Shown here: positions 9,161 through 20,144 of the stretch, piece by piece | Layout: each line of letters starts with the position of its first letter | Numbering within the stretch: position 1 is the first letter of the stretch | Source: Gemmatimonadota bacterium | GTDB taxonomy: Bacteria > Gemmatimonadota > Gemmatimonadetes > Gemmatimonadales > GWC2-71-9 | DNA: 64,000 nt | Reading direction: 5' to 3' | NCBI GenBank assembly: GCA_009692115.1 | Contig: SHZU01000009.1 | Span: forward strand, 1-64,000 | Made by a program: the position numbers and the translations under genes | The notes under the pieces: generated by a model | Seen by the model: the letters and a program-made list of their open reading frames with translations, nothing else | Database searches by the model: none | What the model was told of the DNA's origin: nothing

Positions 9161-9603
9161 CCAGCAAGATCACTCTCTCCAACCTGAAGCCGGCCAAGGG
9201 CAGCAATGTCGCGCGCCGCCGGGTTGGTCGTGGCGTCGGCAGCGGGCTTGGCAAGACGTCGGGTAAGGGTCACAAGGGTCACAAGGCCCGGACCGGCGGC
9301 TCGACCAATCCCGGGTTCGAAGGCGGCCAGATGCCGATGTACCGGCGGCTGCCCAAGCGGGGCTTTACCAACCCGTTCAAAGAGACCGCTCAGGCCGTCA
9401 ACCTTCGCAGTCTGGAGAAGGTCAGCGGCAATGAGATCACGCCTGAAACGTTGGCGGCGGCCGGTTTGATCAAGAAGGCCACCGACATCGTCAAATTGTT
9501 GGCCACAGGCGACGTCACGCGGGCCTTCACGGTTCGGGGCGTGGCACTTTCCGGGAACGCCAAGGCCAAGATCGAAGCGGCCGGCGGAAAAGTCGAGGCG
9601 TAA
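9157..9603 (+). CDS. rplO: 50S ribosomal protein L15
   Basis: A 148-residue L15 with the Gly-rich N-terminal RRVGRGVGSGLGKTSGKGHK segment threading through 23S rRNA, then FEGGQMPMYRRLPKRGF. The secY GTG begins 1 bp after its stop, the standard rplO-secY junction. Confidence 0.97.
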   Translation: MTSKITLSNLKPAKGSNVARRRVGRGVGSGLGKTSGKGHKGHKARTGGSTNPGFEGGQMPMYRRLPKRGFTNPFKETAQAVNLRSLEKVSGNEITPETLAAAGLIKKATDIVKLLATGDVTRAFTVRGVALSGNAKAKIEAAGGKVEA

Positions 9604-9604
9604 G

Positions 9605-10927
<1,323 letters not shown>

Positions 10928-10929
10928 GG

Positions 10930-10964
10930 CTCGGCACTCGGCACTCGGCGGTCGGCACTCGGGG
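10930..10964 (+). repeat. Heptad tandem repeat copy a (about 5 units)
   Basis: Five consecutive 7-bp units of the CTCGGCA/CTCGGCG type (one starts with G) lie directly after the secY stop. The same unit recurs at about nine other gene borders in the window. It runs straight into the terminator hairpin. Confidence 0.8.
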
Positions 10965-10965
10965 T

Positions 10966-10990
10966 GGGCGGAAGCCCGCCCCTTGTTTTT
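10966..10990 (+). terminator. Intrinsic terminator after secY
   Basis: A 6-bp pure GC stem (GGGCGG / CCGCCC) with the loop AAGC is followed by CTTGTTTTT. This fits a Rho-independent terminator. It separates the ribosomal-secY run from adk-map, which are usually co-transcribed with secY. Confidence 0.7.
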
Positions 10991-11005
10991 AGGAAAGGGG
11001 GGCCG

Positions 11006-11569
11006 GTGGATATTCTATTGATGGGGCCGCCTGGGGCGGGCAAGGGGACCCAAGGGGTGATTCTGGCCGAGCGGCTCGGGATTCCGAAGGTGGCCACCGG
11101 GGATTTGCTCCGGGAGGCGGTCAAGCTTGGCACTCCGCTGGGACTGAAGGCCCGGGCGGTGATGGAATCCGGGGCGTTGGTCAGCGACGACATCATTATG
11201 GGGATCGTCGGCGAAGAAATTGCCAAGCCGGCGAGTAGCCGCGGGGTCATTTTCGACGGGGTGGTCCGGACGATGCCTCAGGCGGAAGGCGTGGCCGCGC
11301 TGCTCGCCGGGCTGGGCCGGAAGATCGACCTGGTGTTGTTCTTTGATGTGACCGACGAGGAGATCCTGGCCCGGATCGCCAAGCGCCGCACCATCGAAGG
11401 CCGGGCGGATGACGACCCGACCGCCGTCCAGCGGCGACTCACCGCCTACCGCGACCAAACAGCGCCGGTGGTGGCTTGGTACGAGGCCCGGGGTGGGGTG
11501 ACGAAGATTCCGGCCGTTGGGCCGGTCGAGTCGATTGCCGCGGCTGCGGAAGCCGCGGTCGGCCGATAG
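11006..11569 (+). CDS. adk: Adenylate kinase, short-lid form
   Basis: The start is GTG 11006, six bases after the AGGAAAGGGG ribosome binding site, giving 187 residues. The P-loop is GPPGAGKGTQ at residues 7-16. The enzyme converts ATP + AMP to two ADP. The LID is short: the zinc-type or long lid of about 35 residues is replaced by about a dozen residues (KRRTIEGRADDDP), as in the small adenylate kinases. The usual DGFPR motif reads DGVVR, keeping the Arg but losing the Phe-Pro pair. It precedes map, as in many secY-adk-map clusters. Confidence 0.94.
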   Translation: MDILLMGPPGAGKGTQGVILAERLGIPKVATGDLLREAVKLGTPLGLKARAVMESGALVSDDIIMGIVGEEIAKPASSRGVIFDGVVRTMPQAEGVAALLAGLGRKIDLVLFFDVTDEEILARIAKRRTIEGRADDDPTAVQRRLTAYRDQTAPVVAWYEARGGVTKIPAVGPVESIAAAAEAAVGR

Positions 11570-11580
11570 CCCTGTCTCCC

Positions 11581-12336
11581 ATGGTCACCCTCAAATCGCC
11601 CCGTGAAATCGACACCATGGCCCGCGCCGGGGCCATCGTGTTTGCCACGCTCGAGTTGTGCCGGGGTCTCGTCAAGCCTTCGATTACCACCGAGGACCTC
11701 GACCGGGAAGCGGAGAAGTTCATCCGAAGCCACCAGGGCGCCAAGCCGTCGTTCAAAGGCCTCTACGGGTTCCCCAAGAGCCTCTGTATCTCGATCAACG
11801 AGGAAGTCGTCCACGGGATCCCGTCACCGAAGCGCCCGCTTCGGGAGGGTGGGATTGTCAGCATCGACTGCGGCGTCTGTGTTGACGGCTTCCACGCTGA
11901 TAGTGCCATTACCGTTCCGATCGGGGCGGTAGCTCCTGAAACGCTGGTCTTTCTGGAAACGACCGAGCGGGCCCTCGCCGCCGGGATCGAACAGGCTCGG
12001 CTCGGGAACCACATCGGCGACATCGGCCACGCGATCCAGGCGGTGGCCGAGGCCGGTGGTTACGGTGTGATTCGGGAATTGGTGGGGCACGGGGTTGGAA
12101 CCAAGATGCACGAGGATCCCCAGGTCCCGAACCACGGCCGGCCCAAACGGGGTGAACGGCTGCTCGAAGGGATGACCATCGCGATCGAGCCGATGATTAC
12201 CATGGGCGATTACAAGACCAAACTCCTGGCCGACAAGTGGACCGTGGTAACCGCCGACGGCTCGCTGTCGGCGCACTTCGAGCACACCGTGGCGGTCACT
12301 GCGGCCGGGCCGAGGATTCTGACCCAGGCCGGGTAG
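11581..12336 (+). CDS. map: Type I methionine aminopeptidase
   Basis: The ATG at 11581 gives 251 residues of the short class Ia form, without an N-terminal extension. It removes initiator Met from nascent proteins. All five metal ligands can be placed: Asp in SIDCGV, Asp in FHADSAIT, His in GHGVGTKMHE, Glu in AIEPM and Glu in FEHTVAV. The 3' end overlaps the convergent suhB gene by 41 bp. In many genomes infA and the alpha operon follow map; here they do not. Confidence 0.96.
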   Translation: MVTLKSPREIDTMARAGAIVFATLELCRGLVKPSITTEDLDREAEKFIRSHQGAKPSFKGLYGFPKSLCISINEEVVHGIPSPKRPLREGGIVSIDCGVCVDGFHADSAITVPIGAVAPETLVFLETTERALAAGIEQARLGNHIGDIGHAIQAVAEAGGYGVIRELVGHGVGTKMHEDPQVPNHGRPKRGERLLEGMTIAIEPMITMGDYKTKLLADKWTVVTADGSLSAHFEHTVAVTAAGPRILTQAG

Positions 12337-13129
12337 GACCGGCCGCCGAGGCCAGAGTTTCGAGCAGCCAGGCGTGGATCGAGGGATTTCCCGCGACGAC
12401 GGCGGCATGCGCGGCTCCGATGTCTCGGCCACTGAGATCAGTAACCCGCCCGCCCGCTTCCCTGGTCAGGAGCACGCCGGCCGCCATGTCCCAGGGGGCC
12501 AGCATCAGCTCCCAGAACCCGTCGAACATGCCAGCCGCCACCCAACAGAGATCGAGTGCCGCCGAGCCGGCCCGGCGAATCCCGGACGTGGCCATGGCGA
12601 TCCTGGCAAACTGGGGCTGATACGCGGCGAGGTGTTCCGGATGTTTGAACGGAAAACCGGTGCCGATCAGCGCAAATCCCGGTGAGTCGATGGCCGACAC
12701 CCCCAACCTCATGTCGTCACACCACGCTCCGTGGCCGCGGGCCGCGTGATAGAGCCGGTTCGGTCCGACATGGAGGACCACGCCCGCCTCGAGCACCCCG
12801 TCCACCTCGGCGGCAATGGACACGGCGTAGGCTGGAAAACCGTGGATGAAGTTGGTGGTGCCGTCGATGGGATCGACGATCCACGTCAGCTTGCCCCGCT
12901 GGCGTTCGGGGGAGAGTTCCTCCCCCATGACGACCGACCCGGGTTCGCCTCGAAGCAGGACCTCGGCGATGATGGACTCCGCTTCGCGGTCGCAGATCGT
13001 GACGAAGTCGTGCTGACCTTTGGGGGTCCAGACGGCCGGGTCGACCGGGCGCTCGACCTGGCGGAGGTAGTCGGAGGCCCGCGCCGCCGCGGTCGTCGCC
13101 AGCTGCGTTAAGTTCAACGAGGAGTTCAT
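12296..13129 (-). CDS. suhB: Inositol monophosphatase family protein
   Basis: The 277-residue protein has the Mg2+-dependent phosphatase signatures VMGEELS, WIVDPIDGTTNFIHGFP (the DPIDGT metal site) and WDMAAGVLLTREAGG near the C-terminus. Family members hydrolyse inositol phosphates or related sugar phosphates; SuhB of E. coli also acts in rRNA antitermination. The true substrate cannot be told from sequence. It is transcribed against map and divergently from trpS, with 66 bp between the two starts. Confidence 0.93.
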   Translation of the reverse strand: MNSSLNLTQLATTAAARASDYLRQVERPVDPAVWTPKGQHDFVTICDREAESIIAEVLLRGEPGSVVMGEELSPERQRGKLTWIVDPIDGTTNFIHGFPAYAVSIAAEVDGVLEAGVVLHVGPNRLYHAARGHGAWCDDMRLGVSAIDSPGFALIGTGFPFKHPEHLAAYQPQFARIAMATSGIRRAGSAALDLCWVAAGMFDGFWELMLAPWDMAAGVLLTREAGGRVTDLSGRDIGAAHAAVVAGNPSIHAWLLETLASAAGPTRPGSESSARPQ

Positions 13130-13195
13130 CTTGCGAGTGACCTTTCGGGTGGCTAGCTTGCTCGTTGCGTCCTGTTAAACCCGAGCGAACGAGCC

Positions 13196-14191
<996 letters not shown>

Positions 14192-14193
14192 CT

Positions 14194-15276
14194 GTGTCGG
14201 GAGTTCCGATCGAAAAGATCATCAAGGCCGCGGTGGACCGGGGGGCGTCCGATCTCCACATCAAGGCCGGTGACGTGTTCCGGGCCCGGATCGACGGCAA
14301 GTTGGTTCCGCTCACCAAGCAGCGGCTCACGCCCGACCAGACGCGGGCCGTTGCCGAGAAACTGATCGGGACCGCATTCGACCGGAGCCGGCTCGATCAG
14401 ATCACCGATCATGATTGCTCGTGGGGGCTTCCATCAGTGGGCCGGTTTCGGGTCAACCTGCTCCGCCAGCGATCGTCGTTCATGATCGTGATGCGGGTCA
14501 TTCCGTTTACGGTGCCGACGCTCGAGCACCTCGGCGTTCCCTCGGCGGTGCAGGCGCTGGCTGAGGCTCGGAGCGGCCTGGTGCTCGTGACCGGTGCCAG
14601 CGGCTCCGGCAAGAGCTCGACGGTGGCCGGGTTGTTGCACCACATGAACCAGACTCAGCAACGCCACATCGTCACGATCGAAGATCCGATCGAGTTTCTC
14701 CACCGCGATATCAGCTGTTCGGTGACCCAGCGCGAGGTTGGGATCGATACGCCGTCGGTGGCGGTCGGGATCAAGGCCGCCCTCCGCCAGGACCCGGACG
14801 TCATCGTCATCGGCGACGTGCCCGACATCCAGACCCTCGGCACGGCCATCAAGGCGGCGGAAACCGGCCGCTTGGTGATCGGCGCCATGCCGACCCCCGA
14901 CGTGGTGACGACGATCGGCCAGGTTATCGCGATGTTCCCCTCCGAGGAGCGGGAAATCGGACTGGTTCGGTTTTCAGAAGCGGTGGCGGCCATCGTGTCG
15001 CAGCGGCTCCTGCCGCGAAAGGCCGGGCCCGGGCGAATCCTCGCGACCGAGATTCTGATCGCGACGCCGGCCGTCCGCGATGCGATCAAAGACCCCGCCC
15101 GGATCATGGACGTCAAGAACTTGATGACGCGTGGGTATGGGAAGTCCGGGATGCAGACCTTTCAGCAACACGTGGCCGAGTTGGTCAAGGCCGGTGAGGT
15201 GTCCGCGCAGACCGCCCGGGCGCTTGACCCGACCGACGGTGAGAGCGCCGTGCTTGCCCCAAGGACCAAACGCTGA
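14194..15276 (+). CDS. PilT-like type IV pilus retraction ATPase with altered catalytic motifs
   Basis: The 360-residue protein has the PilT/PilB-type layout: N-terminal ASDLHIKAGD, Walker A GASGSGKSS near residue 132 and an intact Asp box (VTIEDPIEFLH). Two later motifs are changed. Walker B, normally GEMRD with the catalytic Glu, reads GDVPD. The His box, normally TLHT, reads AMPT. PilT hexamers hydrolyse ATP at the inner membrane to retract pili; these changes suggest a weakened, non-catalytic or PilU-like subunit. That reading is inference. Its GTG start sits 2 bp after trpS and its stop overlaps purA by one base. Confidence 0.85.
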   Translation: MSGVPIEKIIKAAVDRGASDLHIKAGDVFRARIDGKLVPLTKQRLTPDQTRAVAEKLIGTAFDRSRLDQITDHDCSWGLPSVGRFRVNLLRQRSSFMIVMRVIPFTVPTLEHLGVPSAVQALAEARSGLVLVTGASGSGKSSTVAGLLHHMNQTQQRHIVTIEDPIEFLHRDISCSVTQREVGIDTPSVAVGIKAALRQDPDVIVIGDVPDIQTLGTAIKAAETGRLVIGAMPTPDVVTTIGQVIAMFPSEEREIGLVRFSEAVAAIVSQRLLPRKAGPGRILATEILIATPAVRDAIKDPARIMDVKNLMTRGYGKSGMQTFQQHVAELVKAGEVSAQTARALDPTDGESAVLAPRTKR

Positions 15277-16556
15277 TGTTCGATTCCAAGTTGCGGTGCC
15301 TGGTCGTGGTCGGCTCTCAGTGGGGTGACGAGGGCAAGGGCAAGCTCGTCGACGTGCTGTCCGAAGGGGCTGACCTGGTCGTCCGCTACCAAGGCGGGGC
15401 CAATGCCGGCCATACCGTCGTCATCGGGGAGACCAAGTTCGTCCTCCGGTTGATTCCAAGCGGCATGCTCCATCAGACCACGACGTGCCTGTTAGGTAAC
15501 GGCGTCGTGATTGATCCGGAGAGCTTCTTTGCCGAACTCGATGGCTTGGAAGAACGGGGGATTTCAACCACCGGACGGATCTTGGTGTCCGATCGGGCTC
15601 ATCTGGTGCTCCCCTATCACAAACTCCTCGACTTGGCCGAGGAGCGCCGCCAGAACATCGGCACCACTAAGCGGGGGATCGGGCCCGCCTATGAGGACAA
15701 ATACGGACGGCGAGGGCTCCGGGTCGGCCTGGTTGGCGATCTGACGGCACTGGAGGCGCTGCTGCCGGCCCGGATCGAGCGAGCGAACCAATGGCTGGCC
15801 TTGGCTGGGATGACCGAGCGGGCCTCGTTGGAAGAACATGTCGCGCTCATCCGGACAATCGGGCCCCGGCTTCGGGCCCTGACGACCGACACTGGGGTCC
15901 ATCTCCAGCGCGCCCTCAAGGCCGGGAAACGGGTCCTCCTCGAAGGGGCGCAGGGATCCCTGCTGGACGTCGATCATGGGTCCTACCCGTTCGTAACCTC
16001 ATCCAACACCACCGCTGGTGGCGCCTCGGTCGGAGCCGGAATCGGGCCGACCATGATCGACGGAGTGTTGGGGGTGGTGAAAGCCTACACCACCCGGGTC
16101 GGAAACGGCCCGCTGCCCACCCTGGCGGCCGATGCCGAGGAGGCGGAACTCAGACGGGTCGGTCATGAGTTCGGGGCCGTTACGGGCCGTCCCCGCCGCT
16201 GTGGGTGGTTTGACGCGGTCGTGGCGCGCTACGCGGCCCGGGTCAACGGCCTCACCGCCCTCGCGGTGACCAAACTCGATGTGCTCGATGGATTCGACCA
16301 GATTCCGGTCGCGGTGGGCTACCAACTGGACGGCCACGCCATCGACGAGATGCCCGCCGACGTGTCCGTACTTGAGCGCCTGAAGCCGGTGTACGAGATC
16401 CTCCCAGGGTGGAGGACCTCAACGGCCGACGCCCGGACCCTGGCCGATCTCCCCGCCAACGCCCGGGCCTACCTGACCCGTCTCGAATCCCTCTCCGACA
16501 CCCCGATCCGTTACGTCAGCGTCGGTACCCGCCGCGACCAAATCATCGAGATCTAG
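15276..16556 (+). CDS. purA: Adenylosuccinate synthetase
   Basis: A 426-residue enzyme of normal length with the N-terminal GTP-binding signature GSQWGDEGKGKLVD and the QGGANAGHTVV segment. Further on are KRGIGPAYEDK and LEGAQGSLLDVDHGSYPFVTSS-type sequence. It makes adenylosuccinate from IMP, aspartate and GTP. It is coupled to the PilT-like gene by a 1-bp overlap. A heptad repeat lies right after its stop, between it and the convergent pilin operon. Confidence 0.97.
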   Translation: MFDSKLRCLVVVGSQWGDEGKGKLVDVLSEGADLVVRYQGGANAGHTVVIGETKFVLRLIPSGMLHQTTTCLLGNGVVIDPESFFAELDGLEERGISTTGRILVSDRAHLVLPYHKLLDLAEERRQNIGTTKRGIGPAYEDKYGRRGLRVGLVGDLTALEALLPARIERANQWLALAGMTERASLEEHVALIRTIGPRLRALTTDTGVHLQRALKAGKRVLLEGAQGSLLDVDHGSYPFVTSSNTTAGGASVGAGIGPTMIDGVLGVVKAYTTRVGNGPLPTLAADAEEAELRRVGHEFGAVTGRPRRCGWFDAVVARYAARVNGLTALAVTKLDVLDGFDQIPVAVGYQLDGHAIDEMPADVSVLERLKPVYEILPGWRTSTADARTLADLPANARAYLTRLESLSDTPIRYVSVGTRRDQIIEI

Positions 16557-16557
16557 C

Positions 16558-16580
16558 CGCGCCGAGCGCCGAGCGCCGAG
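16558..16580 (-). repeat. Heptad tandem repeat copy b
   Basis: About three units in the reverse orientation (GCCGAGC GCCGAGC GCCGAGT) fill the 26-bp gap between the stops of purA and the pilX-like gene. Confidence 0.75.
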
Positions 16581-16582
16581 TC

Positions 16583-18583
16583 CTACCTACTCTGCAACTC
16601 CCGATAATACCCCGCAATCGTCGTTTGAGTGAGCCAGACGGGGTCGAGTTCGTAGTACCGGCTCTCGATGTACCGGCCCGTGGTTGGGAAGTACGGGGGC
16701 GGATTCGTGGCGCCACAGATGTCATAGGCCTGGCGCTCGGCCCACCCCGATGAATTGCCGTGGCCGACCGGCCAATAGGTCCACCATTCGATCCGGCCCA
16801 AGCCCATCCCGCCGGTGACGCGAACGCAGCCAGCGGCCGCGTCGGCGCAGCGGTCGGGAAGGGTGCCGGGGATCCCGGGGCTACCCGGCCCCGTGTAAAC
16901 GGGAATGCCCGGGATATCGCCGCCCCAATTGCCGAGCATGATCATGAACATGTGGTAGTTCTCATCGGCGGGGGTGTCGTCGAAGCCGCCACGGTAGGTG
17001 CCGGTCCCCGCGACCGACCCGACATTGCGCGACCGAAACGGCACCTGCACGTTGTTGTCCTCGATCAACACGTTGGTGGCGCTAATCGCCCCGAAGATGT
17101 CACCGGTCTCACTGCAGTTGGAGCCGGGCGCCGTCCAATACTGGAAGTCGTCGGCCAACACGATGTTGCCGGTGGTCACGACGGACACCCGTCCCCTGAG
17201 TCGTCCACTCAGCGCCACGTCGCCGGCCACATAGATGACGCCCTTGAAATTCGGGTTCTTGCCAAGGGGGATCCAGTACTCGGCGTCGCCGCCGGTGGCA
17301 ATCGTATTTCGAACCGGGGTAACCGACGAGTGGGCCCCGGACCGGCGGCGAATCCACTTCCCGCCGGTCAGGACGTCGAGGTTCGCGTTCACCGTAGCCG
17401 AGTCGGCGACTAAGGTGTCCCCCGTCATCGCGGTAAACAGCCGTGGGTCTCCGCCCAAGTAGCAGCGGTGGTTGGCCGCCAGGAGCGCCGCCCGCGCCGA
17501 GTCGCGCCCGATGGCGGGCGCGAAGGCGAGGTACCGGCTCCGAGCCGACTCGAAGACCCCGACGCCGGGCCGTCCGCAATTCGGTGAAACCAAGTTGGGG
17601 TCGTCGGCCACGGTCGCCCCGACCGCCAAGGGTGGGACGGTCGGCCACCGCCGAGCGGTAACATACGCCAGCGAGCTGTCGCTGGTGTTGAGGCATTTGA
17701 AGACCCTGACGTATCCCTCGTCCCACTGAATGATGCCGTCCCGGTTCGAGTCGAGCACCTGAAAGTCAAGCCGGGTGCAGGGCCGGTTCGTGCCGGTGTT
17801 GCCGCCGGTGATGTCGTAGTCGCCCCCGGCCACATCGGCGTCCTGGGCGTACTGCTGCATGGTGCCGAACTGGGCGGCGGTCGGCCAAGCCAATACGCTC
17901 GCGCCGGTGCTCGATCCCTGAGTGAAGTTGCCGGAACCAGTGTTGGAGATGGTGCCCGTGACCGTCACCGGCCCGAAGAAGTCAACCTTGGGGGTGGTGC
18001 AACCGCCTTGCAGCTGGAGATTGTGATTGGAGTGAAACGGCCCCGCGATCGACTCCCCGCACCCGTAGACGACGCCGCCGTTACTCCACAGGTTGATCGC
18101 GACGGCAAAGCGAGACCAGGACTCCTGGGTAAACAGCCCGCGTCGTGCCGCCACGGATCCTCGGGGATCGTTGATCACCGAGACAATGCTCATGAAGTTG
18201 TTGCCGTACTGGCCCGCCGTGGCCGGCCCGCCGGTCCGCCCGCCGGTTTTCCCCGCGTACACCGATCGGGTATAGCCGGAGACGGTATTGCCTTGGGCGT
18301 CGATAATCGTGCTGGCCGGAACGATCTGGATGTAGCCGGTGTCCGGCAGGATCGTCGGGACCCGGTTGATTGAGTCTCGGGCCAACTCCAGGCCGGCGTC
18401 AGAGAGCGAATGGAGCGCGGCTTCTTTGGCCGAGAACTTAGCCGTCAGGGTGCCGCTGCCCGCGACCATGACGCCGCCGATCGCGAGCGCCGCGATGGCC
18501 AGCGTGATCAGCAGCGTCAGCACCAACGCGACGCCTCGTTCGTTCTGGACGATCGGGGTCATGGAACGCTCCTGTTGCGTCAT
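16583..18583 (-). CDS. PilX-like pilus assembly protein
   Basis: A 666-residue protein with an N-terminal GVALVLTLLITLAIAALAIGG segment that resembles the PilX/GspK prepilin helix but lacks the Glu-5 of classical prepilins. The large rest is Ser/Thr/Gly/Asn-rich, as in surface-exposed minor pilus components. It is the last gene of a four-gene minor-pilin operon and overlaps its upstream neighbour by ATGA. An alternative Met eight residues in (MTPIVQNERG) would place the helix closer to the start. The C-terminal part was not recognised. Confidence 0.75.
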   Translation of the reverse strand: MTQQERSMTPIVQNERGVALVLTLLITLAIAALAIGGVMVAGSGTLTAKFSAKEAALHSLSDAGLELARDSINRVPTILPDTGYIQIVPASTIIDAQGNTVSGYTRSVYAGKTGGRTGGPATAGQYGNNFMSIVSVINDPRGSVAARRGLFTQESWSRFAVAINLWSNGGVVYGCGESIAGPFHSNHNLQLQGGCTTPKVDFFGPVTVTGTISNTGSGNFTQGSSTGASVLAWPTAAQFGTMQQYAQDADVAGGDYDITGGNTGTNRPCTRLDFQVLDSNRDGIIQWDEGYVRVFKCLNTSDSSLAYVTARRWPTVPPLAVGATVADDPNLVSPNCGRPGVGVFESARSRYLAFAPAIGRDSARAALLAANHRCYLGGDPRLFTAMTGDTLVADSATVNANLDVLTGGKWIRRRSGAHSSVTPVRNTIATGGDAEYWIPLGKNPNFKGVIYVAGDVALSGRLRGRVSVVTTGNIVLADDFQYWTAPGSNCSETGDIFGAISATNVLIEDNNVQVPFRSRNVGSVAGTGTYRGGFDDTPADENYHMFMIMLGNWGGDIPGIPVYTGPGSPGIPGTLPDRCADAAAGCVRVTGGMGLGRIEWWTYWPVGHGNSSGWAERQAYDICGATNPPPYFPTTGRYIESRYYELDPVWLTQTTIAGYYRELQSR

Positions 18584-19752
18584 GGCGCACTCTGGGTAAC
18601 GAAGAACAACGTCGATTGGCTGGGGGTACAGTCCTGGGCCGCCACGGCAAAGTCATACGAGGCACCCGGGATCAGGCCGCCCAGGATGACGGAGTACGCC
18701 GTCGTCGTGTCGGCCCGGACCATTATCAAGGGGTCGATCCACACGGTGGCGGTGTCATCCCGCTGATAGAGGATGTACTGGCGAATGTCGTACTCGCCGC
18801 TCCCGTGATCGGGCGACCGATTCCAGGCCAGTGTGAGAACGCCGGACCCCGGTACGGTGTCCTGGGTGGCCGTGAAGGTGGTCGGCGGAAACGGCGACCG
18901 GCCGCAGACGTTCGGTGAGGGTAGGCCGTTGTTTGGGACCTGGAGCAACTGGGAGAAGTCCCGGTATCGCTCTTCGGATCCGACTTTGCCATTGGAGACC
19001 CTGATGTTGACCCGCACGGCCTTGACGCTGTCCGGCCGTACTGCGTTGGCGGTGTCGGACGAGGTGAAGGACGATTGGAGGACCAGCCGTTTGAGGGGCA
19101 ACAGCCCCCCGCTCGCGATGATCAGGGTGTCGAGGCCGGTGCCCAACCGCCGGGCCAAGAAGTACTGGATGAACGGCCGGCCCGGATACGCCAGAATGTT
19201 GCGGGCGATGTACTCGGCCGTGCCGGCGTTGGTCCGCTCCCAGAGCGCATAGTCATCGGTCCGCGAGGTGGCCGAGTCCGGCACAAACCAGAACATCTTG
19301 GTCTCGGCCGGGCTCGGCGAACCATTCCCGAGCAGGAACGTTTGCGCGGGGTAGGTGTAGGCCGTGTTCGGGATCGTTCCGGCGGTACCGACGGTCCAGG
19401 CGGTTCCGAGGGCCGCCGTCATGCTCGGATTGAAGTTCACCGCCCACCGGAAGTTGGTGGTGTCGGTTTCGAGATAGTCGCTGTTGAAGGCGATGACGTC
19501 GTCGCCCCCGTAGACCATCATCGGCTGCTGGCCGGTTACGCCCGCGCCGAGCGTCCGCACCAATCGCTCCATGTGACTCACGGTGTAGCGAGCGTTCTGG
19601 AGCAGGTCCATCTTCTCGCTGCCCTTGATGAAACTGTTGTTCTGGTTCTGAAAGAACAAGACCGTAGTGCCCATGATCATGCTGAGCACCACCAGGGTCC
19701 CCAGCAGCTCGACGAGCGAGAAGCCGGCTTGGGGCCGAGTGGGTTTCTTCAT
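18580..19752 (-). CDS. PilW-like type IV minor pilin
   Basis: The start is taken at the ATG at 19752 (390 residues, MKKPTRPQAG then FSLVELLGTLVVLSM), which gives a type III prepilin signal with cleavage after Gly and Glu at position 5. The first helix is followed by a long variable domain and then, near residue 300, a fibronectin-type-III-like stretch (VLTLAWNRSPDHGSGEYDIRQ). Minor pilins of this type prime pilus assembly. It overlaps both neighbours by 4 bp (ATGA). Confidence 0.8.
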   Translation of the reverse strand: MKKPTRPQAGFSLVELLGTLVVLSMIMGTTVLFFQNQNNSFIKGSEKMDLLQNARYTVSHMERLVRTLGAGVTGQQPMMVYGGDDVIAFNSDYLETDTTNFRWAVNFNPSMTAALGTAWTVGTAGTIPNTAYTYPAQTFLLGNGSPSPAETKMFWFVPDSATSRTDDYALWERTNAGTAEYIARNILAYPGRPFIQYFLARRLGTGLDTLIIASGGLLPLKRLVLQSSFTSSDTANAVRPDSVKAVRVNIRVSNGKVGSEERYRDFSQLLQVPNNGLPSPNVCGRSPFPPTTFTATQDTVPGSGVLTLAWNRSPDHGSGEYDIRQYILYQRDDTATVWIDPLIMVRADTTTAYSVILGGLIPGASYDFAVAAQDCTPSQSTLFFVTQSAP

Positions 19753-20144
19753 GGCCTGGCAATCACGGCAGTCAGACTGACCGTGTCCTTGACGATGGCG
19801 GTGGTGGTAAAGACCCGAACCGTGACGGTGGTCCGGTCGCGGGCGGGAGCGCCGGTTTGATCTCGGGTCACGAAGGTCCGGCGGCGAATCATCGAATAGC
19901 CGGGAAAACCGGTGGTGTCGGCGCTGGCGCCGGCGCCGTACCGAGCGGTCATGGTGGTGTAGCGAGGGTCGCCCCGGACCAACTCGATCCGCTCCTTGGC
20001 GATCGAGGTCATCGTCGACAGCATCGTGGCGTTGGCCGTGGCCTTCTGATACTTGCCCATGAACTGGCCCAGGCTGACCACCGCGATGCTCAGCAGCACC
20101 ACGGCGATCAGCACCTCGATCAGGGTGAAACCTTTGCGGTTCAT
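19749..20144 (-). CDS. PilV-like type IV minor pilin
   Basis: A short 131-residue prepilin beginning MNRKG then FTLIEVLIAVVLLSIAVVS, the cleanest class III signal in the operon with Glu-5 present. The remainder is a small beta-rich domain. It starts right after the fimT-like stop and overlaps the next gene by ATGA, so all four pilin genes should be translated from one message. Confidence 0.82.
   Translation of the reverse strand: MNRKGFTLIEVLIAVVLLSIAVVSLGQFMGKYQKATANATMLSTMTSIAKERIELVRGDPRYTTMTARYGAGASADTTGFPGYSMIRRRTFVTRDQTGAPARDRTTVTVRVFTTTAIVKDTVSLTAVIARP

Noticed and set aside
10964-11005. Longer adk with an upstream start at 10964
   Set aside because: The extra 14 residues fall in the terminator and repeat region and precede the normal adenylate kinase start; the GTG at 11006 has a strong ribosome binding site.
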